A stretch of 64,000 nucleotides of DNA from Thermoplasmata archaeon (lineage in GTDB: Archaea > Thermoplasmatota > Thermoplasmata > Lutacidiplasmatales > UBA184), in contig JAKIWV010000005.1 in NCBI GenBank assembly GCA_022749815.1, positions 35,783-99,782 of the forward strand, in the 5' to 3' direction. This document shows positions 56,922 to 64,000 of this stretch, piece after piece. Below the pieces are notes generated by a model. It saw only the letters and a program-made list of their open reading frames with translations, was not told where the DNA came from and made no database searches. Position 1 is the stretch's first letter, and each line of letters opens with the position of its first letter. Made by a program: the position numbers and the translations under genes.

Positions 56922-57833
56922 ATGCCTCCCGCCAACCAGAGTCACTGGATACTCGTCGCACTCTACTTCGGTATGATCGTTCCCTGGGGACTCAACTTTC
57001 TCTTCGTGCATCTCGGACTCGGTTACGCGCCGCCGCTGTGGCTGGCGGCCCTTCGCGCCGCCCTCGGTACTGCCGGCGTCGCAGTGGGGCTTGTCGCGTG
57101 GAGCCCCGGCGCCTCGCTCACCTCGCGGGAACGGCGAGAAGCTCTCCTTTTGGGGGTCCCGACCACGGGACTGTTTTTTGCCCTCTGGTTCTTCGCAGCG
57201 ACACAGGTCCCCCCCGGTCAGACGGCGGTCGTGATCTACACATTTCCGCTATGGGTCGCGATCCTCTCCTTCTCTATCCTGCGCGAACGACCCTCTCCAT
57301 TCACGTGGCCGAGCATCGCCGTCGGATTTCTCGGCGTCGTTCTCCTGGAGCAACCCTGGAGCAACGCCTACGGTCACACCCCAGTCGTGGCCGTCGCCGA
57401 ACTGCTCGGGGCTGCGGTTTGTTGGGCCACCGGTACGGTCTTCCTCAAGTGGCGAATCCGGGGTCCGGCACTGCGCGCTGCAAATGCGTACCAGCTTGTC
57501 GGCGGAGCGGCGGTACTCTTCGTCGCCGCGGTCCTGTTCGAACCGAACCCCACGATCGCGTGGACTGCCTCGCTCGCCGCGTCGGTCTTGTGGTTGGGGC
57601 TGATTGGGACTGCATTGGGAAATGTGGCATGGTTCGCGCTGCTCGAGCGCTTCCCCGCGTCGACGGTCAGTACTTGGGCGTTTCTCACGCCGGTGGTGGC
57701 CGTGACGGCATCGATCGCGATCTTCGGCGAGCGGCTCGACGCCATCCAACTCATTGGGGTCGCCGCGGTCCTAGGGAGCGTGTTCGTGGTGGCCCGGATC
57801 GCCGCGTTGGAGACGCGCGAGACCAAACCCTAG
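56922..57833 (+). CDS. EamA/DMT-family transporter
   Basis: The 303-residue protein has ten hydrophobic helices in two EamA repeats. The first repeat reads YFGMIVPWGLNFLFVHLGLG and FFAATQVPPGQTAVVIYTFPLW; the second AAVCWATGTVFLKWRIRG and LIGTALGNVAWFALLERFPAS, then LTPVVAVTASIAIFGERL. DMT proteins export amino acids, nucleobases or drug-like compounds. The substrate is unknown. The ATG at 56922 is preferred to the in-frame start at 56895. It shares a divergent promoter with pyrB. Confidence 0.85.
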   Translation: MPPANQSHWILVALYFGMIVPWGLNFLFVHLGLGYAPPLWLAALRAALGTAGVAVGLVAWSPGASLTSRERREALLLGVPTTGLFFALWFFAATQVPPGQTAVVIYTFPLWVAILSFSILRERPSPFTWPSIAVGFLGVVLLEQPWSNAYGHTPVVAVAELLGAAVCWATGTVFLKWRIRGPALRAANAYQLVGGAAVLFVAAVLFEPNPTIAWTASLAASVLWLGLIGTALGNVAWFALLERFPASTVSTWAFLTPVVAVTASIAIFGERLDAIQLIGVAAVLGSVFVVARIAALETRETKP

Positions 57834-57921
57834 GAACCCGGGCCCGGCGGGCCGAAGCGAGGATCGGCGCGGCCCGGCGGTCCACCCAAACCGGCCCCGC
57901 CGCGCGAACCGATCGCTCCAT

Positions 57922-59223
57922 TCAGGGCGAGCAGCCAGTGACGGCGAAGTCGTCGCCATTGAATTCCGCATAACCGTAGTCCTCGTACAGGTCCGTCTCG
58001 GTCACCGTTACCTGGTTGACCGGATCGAAGAAGACCGTGGATCCCGTGCTCGCGGAGTAGGACAGGATCACCGAGGGCCCTAGGATTTGGTGGAGCGAGG
58101 CGAGGGTGCTGGCGGGAATGCTCGTGCTGTCCGCGGCACACGGGCTCGAGCCGCCCCCACTTCCCCCCCCGCCAGAGCCACCGGTGGACGGCGCTGTGAC
58201 CAAGACGGAGGGAGTCGTCGAGGGCCCGATCGAGGCGGTCCCCACGACCCCGACCGCGAGGAGAACTAGCACCGCCGCGCTCGCCCGCCGGCCCACCGAC
58301 CAGCGGAAGGCAGAGAAACCTTGGCCCGTCGATCTTCGGCTCTTTGCCCGGCGGCCACGTACCGGGACGCCGCTGGAGGGCTCGTGTTCCCACCGCAGCA
58401 GTACAGATAGGAGGTTCCCGACGAGGAGTGCCACAACGATCCCGACACTGGGAAGCACAGTCGGAAGAAACACCGCCGAGAGGGCAACCACGCCGGCATA
58501 GAGCAACCGGCCTGTGGGGGCGGACGGGGCGCTTCGGGGCTCTGGGACCATGAAGAGGCCGAAAAAGAGGACCGCCGGGTCGAAGACCCCGAGTAACAGA
58601 ACCCGCGGGGCTAGGGCGGCGCTGAATAGTACGCGATCGAGGAACATGAACGGAGCATAGATCGCGAAGAACGTCGCCGGGAGTTGCCACTGGGGCAGGT
58701 TCCGGACGATGATCACCGCTGCTATCCCGAGCATGAGCCACTCTCCGTACGGGCCGAGGGCTACCCACCACGCCGGGGCGGTTCCGAAGACGACTGCGCC
58801 TAGCAGGAGCCCGCAAGCAGCCGGGTTGAGCGCCGGCCGACCGCGGTATCGGATCGCATGTCGAAGAACAATCGCGGCGATTGTCACAGTGCCTGCGGCC
58901 ACGAGCGGGACGCTCGGCGGGAGCAATAATGTGAGGAATAAACCCGACGCGAGCGCGGCATCGGGCCACCGGACCATCGAGAACCGTATTCCCTGGAGCC
59001 CGAGATCTGTCGAAATCGCAACCATTGGTAGGAGGAGAAGACTGGGGAAGCTCATCCCCTGCAGAAACACCGTACCGTAGACCGCCAGGACGGCGAGACC
59101 GATCCAGGTGATCCTGGCAGGAGGCAGCCCTCCCGGCCATCGGAGGGCCACTACGGATTCCTCGGGCGAATGGCCGGGGGTGTTGGAGCCCACGGGGTCA
59201 TCTTCCCGCTCGGTGTCAGCCAC
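57922..59223 (-). CDS. Orphan RnfD/NqrB-like membrane protein with extracellular tail
   Basis: The 433-residue protein has about nine hydrophobic helices. RGRPALNPAACGLLLGAVVFG resembles the F/LNPA motif of RnfD/NqrB, and MVPEPRSAPSAPTGRLLYAG matches the (D/E)PRTSP-type loop of that family. The flavin-attachment SGAT motif of real RnfD is not seen. A basic linker (RRAKSRRS) is followed by one more helix, a Gly/Ser-rich stretch and a 75-residue exported tail with two Cys. No other Rnf/Nqr subunits are present, so it is a stand-alone relative; redox function is doubtful. The GTG start is supported by the leaderless TATA region near 59250. Confidence 0.65.
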   Translation of the reverse strand: MADTEREDDPVGSNTPGHSPEESVVALRWPGGLPPARITWIGLAVLAVYGTVFLQGMSFPSLLLLPMVAISTDLGLQGIRFSMVRWPDAALASGLFLTLLLPPSVPLVAAGTVTIAAIVLRHAIRYRGRPALNPAACGLLLGAVVFGTAPAWWVALGPYGEWLMLGIAAVIIVRNLPQWQLPATFFAIYAPFMFLDRVLFSAALAPRVLLLGVFDPAVLFFGLFMVPEPRSAPSAPTGRLLYAGVVALSAVFLPTVLPSVGIVVALLVGNLLSVLLRWEHEPSSGVPVRGRRAKSRRSTGQGFSAFRWSVGRRASAAVLVLLAVGVVGTASIGPSTTPSVLVTAPSTGGSGGGGSGGGSSPCAADSTSIPASTLASLHQILGPSVILSYSASTGSTVFFDPVNQVTVTETDLYEDYGYAEFNGDDFAVTGCSP

Positions 59224-59354
59224 AGTTTGTCATCAGAAAACGACTCGGCATAACACTGACCGAAACCGGAATAGATTCCGGCTCCCGCGGCTGACGCCCC
59301 AAAGCGAGCGGCTTTAATGGAAACCTCCAAGCGGCACCGAGCCCTGTGGGGCCA

Positions 59355-60221
59355 ATGCCTCGCAGAATGGAGGGAAGGCTGCCCGAGGTCAGGGCTGCCC
59401 GTCTGGCTCGCGCCAGTTGGAACCGTGCCGCCGACATTTGGGAGGATTTCGTCGAACGGGGCAAGGACTTCAGCCGAGATTACGTCCACGCGCCCGCGCT
59501 GCTACGAGCCCTGGGCCCAGTCCGGGGGTTGCGCGTACTCGATATTGGGTGCGGACAGGGATACTTCACGCGCAAGCTCGCCGCCCGCGGCGCCCGCGTC
59601 GTGGGGATCGATTGGTCGCCCGGGATGATTGGGCGTGCGATGGCCAGAGAGGGTCAGCGTCCAATAGGAATCGAGTACCTATGTCTCGATGCGCGGCGAG
59701 CGGGGGACAGGTGGTCCGCCGGCTCGTTTGACCGGGCAGTGGCTTGCATGTCGCTGATGGATTCCCCGGGGCTAGATCGGATTCTGCGGGGGGTGTACAG
59801 GTTGCTGAGGCCGGGCGGACGGCTGGCCTTTTCGATCACGCACCCGTTGAACAGTTCCAGGGTCTCCCGCTGGGAGAGAGATGAGGTGGGGGCTCACGGA
59901 GCCCGCGTGCTGGACCGATATTTCGACGAGGGGGCAGTGCGCCTAGTCTGGCGACAGGCCCGGCTCAAGCGTCTCTTCACGGTCCCACATTGGCACTACA
60001 CGCTCGAAACGTACTTCCGGAAGATCTGCGGCGCCGGATTCCAGATCGTCCACGTGGCCGAGCCTCGACCCTCGGCCGAGCAGGCCCGACTATACACCTC
60101 GCTCGAAGGGCCTAGCCGGATTCCGTTCTGGTTGGTCATCGCCGCCGAAAAAGCACCTTCGAAACCTCGAGGGCGGGGGTCACTTCGGCTATTGCTCGGC
60201 GGGGCTGCCAGGTCGGGGTAG
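59355..60221 (+). CDS. Class I SAM-dependent methyltransferase
   Basis: From the ATG at 59355 the protein has 288 residues. It has a class I core: RVLDIGCGQGYFTRKLA (motif I), VVGIDWSPGMIGRAM with acidic strand-2 residue, YLCLDARRAG (motif II), SFDRAVACMSLMDSPGLDRIL, then VYRLLRPGGRLAFSITHP (motif III). The C-terminal segment YTLETYFRKICGAGFQIVHVAEPRPS is typical of UbiE/COQ5-like or small-molecule methyltransferases. It lies 99 nt upstream of the toroid protein. The substrate is unknown. A TATA-like GCTTTAATGG near 59310 supports this start. Confidence 0.85.
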   Translation: MPRRMEGRLPEVRAARLARASWNRAADIWEDFVERGKDFSRDYVHAPALLRALGPVRGLRVLDIGCGQGYFTRKLAARGARVVGIDWSPGMIGRAMAREGQRPIGIEYLCLDARRAGDRWSAGSFDRAVACMSLMDSPGLDRILRGVYRLLRPGGRLAFSITHPLNSSRVSRWERDEVGAHGARVLDRYFDEGAVRLVWRQARLKRLFTVPHWHYTLETYFRKICGAGFQIVHVAEPRPSAEQARLYTSLEGPSRIPFWLVIAAEKAPSKPRGRGSLRLLLGGAARSG

Positions 60222-60320
60222 CAAGCCGCTTGACTTGGGGGAGACTAATGACCGGCAGGCCCTCGGGAGGAGAACCGAACGACGAAATGCCCGACTCGCG
60301 GCTTCGGGGGAGCCCTAACA

Positions 60321-61340
60321 ATGCATCGTGAGCGCCTGATCCGGAGCCTACTCCGGTCGACAGAACCCGCAATTCGTTGGAAGGTCCACGTTCAGGTGCT
60401 CGGAGAATCTCGTGACCTTCCGAGGATTCGCCGACTAGAGGAGGAAGTGCGGCGGTCGCCGAGGGTCCGTGCCTTGCTGACTCACCGGAACGCCCCTTAC
60501 CGGACGGGGACGAACCGCAGTGTGTACTACAAGTGGCAAGGAATCCACTGGCTGCTCGGGGCACTCAGCGAGATAGGGTACCCTCGGGGGGATGAATCGC
60601 TCAAGCCCCTGATCGACCGGTCCCTGGAGGTCTGGCTCCGGCCGTCGTACTTCCGAACTTTCACCCCGGCCACCGACTCGGAAATTGGTCGACGGGTTGG
60701 ACTACCGGTCATTGAAGGGAGAGTTCGCCATTGCGCGTCGATGCAGGGCTACGCGCTTCGATATGTGAGCGCCCTCGGTTGGCCCGATGCGCGTTGCCGT
60801 CGTTTGGCCGGCCTCCTGCAGGACTGGCAGTGGCCGGACGGCGGCTGGAATTGCGATGTTGACCCCGCCGCTGACACCTCCTCGTTCATGGAGACGCTGC
60901 TTCCGCTGCGCGGACTCGGGGCCTACGCGGACGTATCGGGGGATCGGCAAGCCATCCGCGCAGCTCGGGCGGCGGCGGAGGTGTTCCTCGAACGACGCCT
61001 GTTTCGCCGTCGATCGGATGGAAAGGTCATCAAGCCCGACTTCGTCCGGCTCCACTATCCGCTGTACTGGCACTACGACGTCCTGGGCGGGCTGAAAGGA
61101 ATGGCTGAAGTCGGGCTCATTCAGGACCCCCGGTGCGCGGAGGCGCTCGACTGGCTCGAATCGAAGGAGATACCCGAACGCGGCTGGCCCGCGGAGGCTC
61201 GCTACTATCGTGTTTCCCGGAACTTCGAATCCAGCTCGGAGTTCATGGGATGGGGTCCCACCGGCAAAAACATCCCGAATGAGTGGGTCACCACAGATGC
61301 CCTATTGGTCCTGAGCGCCGCGGGACGACTGAACGCCTGA
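60321..61340 (+). CDS. Alpha/alpha-toroid protein, terpenoid-cyclase/prenyltransferase-like
   Basis: The 339-residue protein has repeated helices with a QW-type motif, QWPDGGWNCDVD (170-181), as in squalene-hopene cyclases and prenyltransferase beta subunits, and GLGAYADVSGDRQAIRAARAAAE. Other toroid-like segments are KWQGIHWLLGALSEIGYP and PLYWHYDVLGGLKGMAEVGL. The DxDD of class II cyclases is not seen, so a cyclase reaction is unlikely. It may be a substrate-binding or hydrolase-like toroid. It follows the methyltransferase by 99 nt on the same strand, a likely pair. Confidence 0.7.
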   Translation: MHRERLIRSLLRSTEPAIRWKVHVQVLGESRDLPRIRRLEEEVRRSPRVRALLTHRNAPYRTGTNRSVYYKWQGIHWLLGALSEIGYPRGDESLKPLIDRSLEVWLRPSYFRTFTPATDSEIGRRVGLPVIEGRVRHCASMQGYALRYVSALGWPDARCRRLAGLLQDWQWPDGGWNCDVDPAADTSSFMETLLPLRGLGAYADVSGDRQAIRAARAAAEVFLERRLFRRRSDGKVIKPDFVRLHYPLYWHYDVLGGLKGMAEVGLIQDPRCAEALDWLESKEIPERGWPAEARYYRVSRNFESSSEFMGWGPTGKNIPNEWVTTDALLVLSAAGRLNA

Positions 61341-61701
61341 GTCGGGCGGGCCAGGTCACCACTGCCCTAGCCCCCGTTCCGCCGCGAGCGGGGAGCGCTA
61401 GCCGCCGGGAAGAGGTTCCCATCGAAGTAACGCGGTTCGGCGGGTCCCTGAGAAGGTGTTTTCACCCCGGCGATTGCTCCCCGGGGAGGCCAGGTCTCGG
61501 TAGTAGACCCACGAGTGCGCCTACATCAGAGAAAGGGCTCGAAAAGAGCCGGTTTGGGAACAACTCCGTAGTCGAATCCCTAGTAGAAGAGTGCATTCGG
61601 ACACCCTCTCCTCCACCACCAGAGGGAATGAGCCAGCCAACCCCTTTCGGCCCCGGTATCGGTCGGGGCCGTTCTTTGGCCTGCCAATCTGCAATGACGG
61701 A
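61341..61701. other. 361-bp region between convergent genes, with two hairpins
   Basis: GGCTC-GAAAA-GAGCC (about 61526-61541) and a 7-bp CGGCCCC/GGGGCCG stem (about 61648-61671) are the only structures seen. Both may be 3' ends of the flanking convergent transcripts. No gene is supported. Confidence 0.35.
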
Positions 61702-62655
61702 CTAGTGGAAGGTAACCAAGCCCTCGTCCACAATTGACACCGTTACTTTGAACGGAGAGACACCATAGTAGCCCGATGATGGGAAATTTGTCACAACGAT
61801 CTCAGTTGTCCCCGTGGGCATCACTAGATTGGCGGTGAAGGATGTTTGAGTTGTCGTGTCGAGGAATATGAGTTGCCCGTAGGAGAAGGACCGGAGTCCT
61901 GTCGGTCCAAACCAGACCTCACATACGACACTACCGCCACATTGTCCGGAAACCACGATGGAAACAACTACACCCGCAAAGTTTCCTGCACGTCCGGGAA
62001 TCGTGAAGTTGTCGTAACCGGCGTAGCCAGCGTACTGATCTCCGGATACAGCAGCTACTACCGATTGGTAGATCGGGACGGGAGATGCTGGCCGCGTCTT
62101 CTGTGCGTAGATATGGGGGACTTGGACGAGAACGTAGAACAGGCTGAACGCCCCAATCGCTATGCCCACGATTCCCACGGCAAGCGCCACGGTAACGAGC
62201 CGTCCGTTCGTCTTCGAGTTCGGCGATAGCAGGGGTGGGGGAGGGCCCGGTTGGAAACCTGCTTGCTCCATCGTCCTGCTGAGGCGGTTCGCGTATTTGG
62301 ACGTGGGGAGGATCACTTGAAGCCATTTTCCCGCCTCGGGGACCCCAGTAAGTCGGCCACGGAACGAATCTGAACCTTCGGCCGGACGACAATAGACAGA
62401 AGCATCAAGGCCGTCTGGCGGAGGGTAGGCATCCGGCCACGGTCCCAGCACGATTTGCGCCGGAGCTATGGAAGGATCGCGTACAACGATGAGTCCCGTC
62501 GAACGTGACTCAAGGAATCTACGGTCACTCGGACCTAGGGGAGACGAGCTCTTACACCGGGACGGACGCAGCCGAACAGCGAGCCGGAATCGACTTGTTT
62601 TCGCGAGCGTTTGGGGGTTCTCGGCCCGGAAATGCGATTTCCGGGCCGGTCGCAC
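61702..62655 (-). CDS. Membrane-anchored protein with exported domain, start uncertain
   Basis: The 317-residue frame has a membrane helix (about 155-180: LVTVALAVGIVGIAIGAFSL), preceded by a proline-rich stretch, and followed by a 140-residue extracellular beta-rich domain. Residues about 55-125 (SIAPAQIVLGPWPDAYPPPD and following) look like a small domain. The first 50 residues are basic and cover a 27-nt perfect hairpin at 62622-62648, so the real start may be downstream, down to ATG 62271. It is not recognised. It resembles the other surface proteins of the window in layout only. Confidence 0.45.
   Translation of the reverse strand: MRPARKSHFRAENPQTLAKTSRFRLAVRLRPSRCKSSSPLGPSDRRFLESRSTGLIVVRDPSIAPAQIVLGPWPDAYPPPDGLDASVYCRPAEGSDSFRGRLTGVPEAGKWLQVILPTSKYANRLSRTMEQAGFQPGPPPPLLSPNSKTNGRLVTVALAVGIVGIAIGAFSLFYVLVQVPHIYAQKTRPASPVPIYQSVVAAVSGDQYAGYAGYDNFTIPGRAGNFAGVVVSIVVSGQCGGSVVCEVWFGPTGLRSFSYGQLIFLDTTTQTSFTANLVMPTGTTEIVVTNFPSSGYYGVSPFKVTVSIVDEGLVTFH
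62622..62648. repeat. Perfect 12-bp inverted repeat, 3-nt loop
   Basis: CGGCCCGGAAAT (62622-62633) and ATTTCCGGGCCG (62637-62648) are perfect complements separated by GCG. It is among the strongest hairpins in the window and lies at the 5' end of the minus-strand gene at 61702-62655. Confidence 0.6.
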
Positions 62656-63047
62656 GCCATTTTACTGACGGGCCTGCCACGTCGAACTAGTAAGGCCCAC
62701 TGCTACCGTATCGTCAGTGGCTCATGACCCTCAGTCGACCCCAACACCGTCTCCGACGCTTGCGCCTGACTTGCCTCGAGCCTCGTTCGGTCTTCCGACG
62801 AGCGCGGACAACCGAGCCATCCAGCTAATCCCCGGCTCGTCGTTGAAGGGTCCAGGGACCTCTTCCTTCGCCACTGTGGATTCTGCTCCCTGCTCCCACT
62901 GAGTGGAGCCCCCCCTTTACTGACGGTGGGGACGGGTCACCGACGCGTTCTTCCTAAGGAACGGCGTCGAATCGCGATCGACCCACCAGTCTTGTGCTAC
63001 GCCCCGGAGGGAAGGCCCACGCCGGCTCGCGGGGATCGGTGGTGTCG
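62656..63047. other. 392-bp region with no supported gene
   Basis: Only non-protein-like frames are present. The region may hold the promoter of the minus-strand gene ending at 61702 and the 3' end of the TIG-repeat gene. Confidence 0.3.
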
Positions 63048-64000
63048 TCAGGTCACCGTGAACGTCCCGGTCGCCTGCTGGCCGCCCACATCCGTCGCCG
63101 TGACCGTCGTCCCCGTTGTTCCGCTCGGTACCGTGAACGTACAGCTGAACGACCCCGTGCTGCTCGTCGTCAGGCCTCCGCCCACAGTGCAGCTCGAGAT
63201 CGTCACTCCATCAAAGACCAACCCGACCGTGCTCGACACTGTGAAGCCCGTCCCCGACACCGTCACCGTCGAGCCTACCGGACCCTGCTTCGGGCTCACT
63301 GTTATACTGGGTGTCGTCACCGTGAACTTCCCTGTCGCCTGCTGGCTGCTCACGTCCGTGGCCGTGACCGTCGTCCCCGATGTCCCGCTCGGCACCTTGA
63401 ACGTGCAACTGAACTGCCCCGTCCCCCCCGTCGTCAAGGAGCCGCTCGTGCAGCTTGAGATCGTCACATTGTCGAGCACCAGGGATTTCAGCGCCTGCGC
63501 CACCGAGAAGCCCGCCCCCGACACCGTCACCGTCGCGCCCACCGGGCCCTGCTTCGGGCTCACCGCGATCTTGGGTGTCGTCACCGGGAACTGCCCGATC
63601 GCCGTCTGACCGCCCACATCCGTGGCCGTGACCGTCGTCCCCGATGTCCCGCTCGGCACCTTGAACATGCAACTGAACGACCCCGTCCCACCCGTCGTCA
63701 AGGAACCGCTCGTGCAGCTCGAGATCGTCACTCCATCAAAGACCAACCCGACTAGGCTCGAGACTGTGAAACCCGTCCCGGATGCCGTCACCGTCGCGCC
63801 CACCGGGCCCTGCTTCGGGCTCACCGTGATCTTGGGTGTCGTCACCGTGAACTTCCCGGTCGCCGTCAGGCTGCTCACGTCCGTCGCCGTGACCGTCGTC
63901 CCCGATGTCCCGCTCGGCACCTTGAACATGCAACTGAACGACCCCGTCCCACCCGTCGTCAAGGAACCGCTCGTGCAGCTCGAGATCGTCACTCCATCAA
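63048..64000 (-). CDS. TIG/IPT-like repeat surface protein (5' end beyond the window)
   Basis: At least three and a half tandem repeats of 87 residues (261 bp) are visible. Each begins ITVSPKQGPVGATVTASGTGF, continues TVSSLVGLVFDGVTISSCT with one Cys, then a second Cys in GTGSFSCMFKVPSG, and ends SGTTVTATDVGGQ...TTP. The pattern (PxxGPVGxxVTVxGxGF) is that of TIG/IPT immunoglobulin-like domains of surface proteins, with two Cys per unit. Repeat copies are very similar at the DNA level, indicating recent amplification. The N terminus lies outside the window, so signal and anchor are not seen. Confidence 0.8.
   Translation of the reverse strand, partial: DGVTISSCTSGSLTTGGTGSFSCMFKVPSGTSGTTVTATDVSSLTATGKFTVTTPKITVSPKQGPVGATVTASGTGFTVSSLVGLVFDGVTISSCTSGSLTTGGTGSFSCMFKVPSGTSGTTVTATDVGGQTAIGQFPVTTPKIAVSPKQGPVGATVTVSGAGFSVAQALKSLVLDNVTISSCTSGSLTTGGTGQFSCTFKVPSGTSGTTVTATDVSSQQATGKFTVTTPSITVSPKQGPVGSTVTVSGTGFTVSSTVGLVFDGVTISSCTVGGGLTTSSTGSFSCTFTVPSGTTGTTVTATDVGGQQATGTFTVT

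Noticed and set aside
57830..59140. 436-codon minus-strand frame overlapping the RnfD-like gene
   Set aside because: The alternative frame 57922-59223 has membrane helices and RnfD-type motifs; this one is Arg/Pro-rich.
1..64000. CRISPR arrays, rRNA genes or a replication origin
   Set aside because: No regularly spaced repeats, no rRNA-like conserved stretches and no origin-binding repeats were seen; the TIG repeats at the right end are coding.

Overview
The window is GC-rich archaeal chromosome. Archaeal or archaeal/eukaryotic markers settle the domain: replication factor C small subunit, release factor aRF1, 4-demethylwyosine synthase (TYW1), Sec61 beta, deoxyhypusine synthase, a short archaeal-type triosephosphate isomerase and pyrBI. 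Many genes start 20-40 nt downstream of a TATA-like element, so short-leader or leaderless mRNAs look common. The TPP riboswitch, the GC content and the many PKD/TIG-type surface proteins suggest an uncultured Thermoplasmatota lineage; that placement is inference, not something the sequence proves.

Layout. 1-8.6 kb is a core block: Mut7-C RNase (cut by the left edge), phosphohexomutase, TYW1, Sec61 beta, SppA, RfcS, MoaC-MoaB, a methyltransferase, thioredoxin and aRF1. 8.7-25.4 kb is accessory: surface proteins, a two-gene wHTH/membrane operon, a ChrB-domain plus MFS pair, a decayed IS630-type insertion sequence, a TauE exporter, a possible structured RNA, a broken membrane gene, an alpha/beta-hydrolase fused to a class III nucleotide cyclase, tRNA-Arg(CCT), rhodanese, DUF72 and an HNH nuclease. 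25.4-36.9 kb holds large poorly known proteins (a coiled-coil protein and a membrane/coiled-coil/KaiC-like protein) beside NUDIX, TpiA, a phosphodiesterase and a PurM-like protein. 36.9-43 kb carries a TPP riboswitch with its thiamine ABC transporter, a CsoR-like regulator with a CDF exporter, and a VapBC module whose toxin looks catalytically degenerate. 43-57 kb has IlvE, APS kinase, zinc-ribbon proteins, two large STAND/TPR ATPases, a sulfite-oxidase-fold enzyme, deoxyhypusine synthase, a GDT1-like transporter and pyrBI. 57-64 kb has an EamA transporter, an orphan RnfD/NqrB-like protein, a methyltransferase beside a terpenoid-cyclase-like toroid protein, and a TIG-repeat surface protein cut by the right edge.

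How genes work together. The clearest regulated unit is the TPP aptamer, a hairpin abutting the start codon, and thiB-thiP-thiQ. The CsoR-like gene has a perfect inverted repeat over its own start and precedes a Zn-type exporter. vapBC has an ATGCAT palindrome over its start, and a related inverted repeat lies 1.3 kb away. The first STAND regulator has a perfect palindrome in a divergent promoter. The least explained genes are the two coiled-coil proteins at 26.5-28.4 and 30.1-32.9 kb. No CRISPR array, rRNA gene or replication origin was seen.
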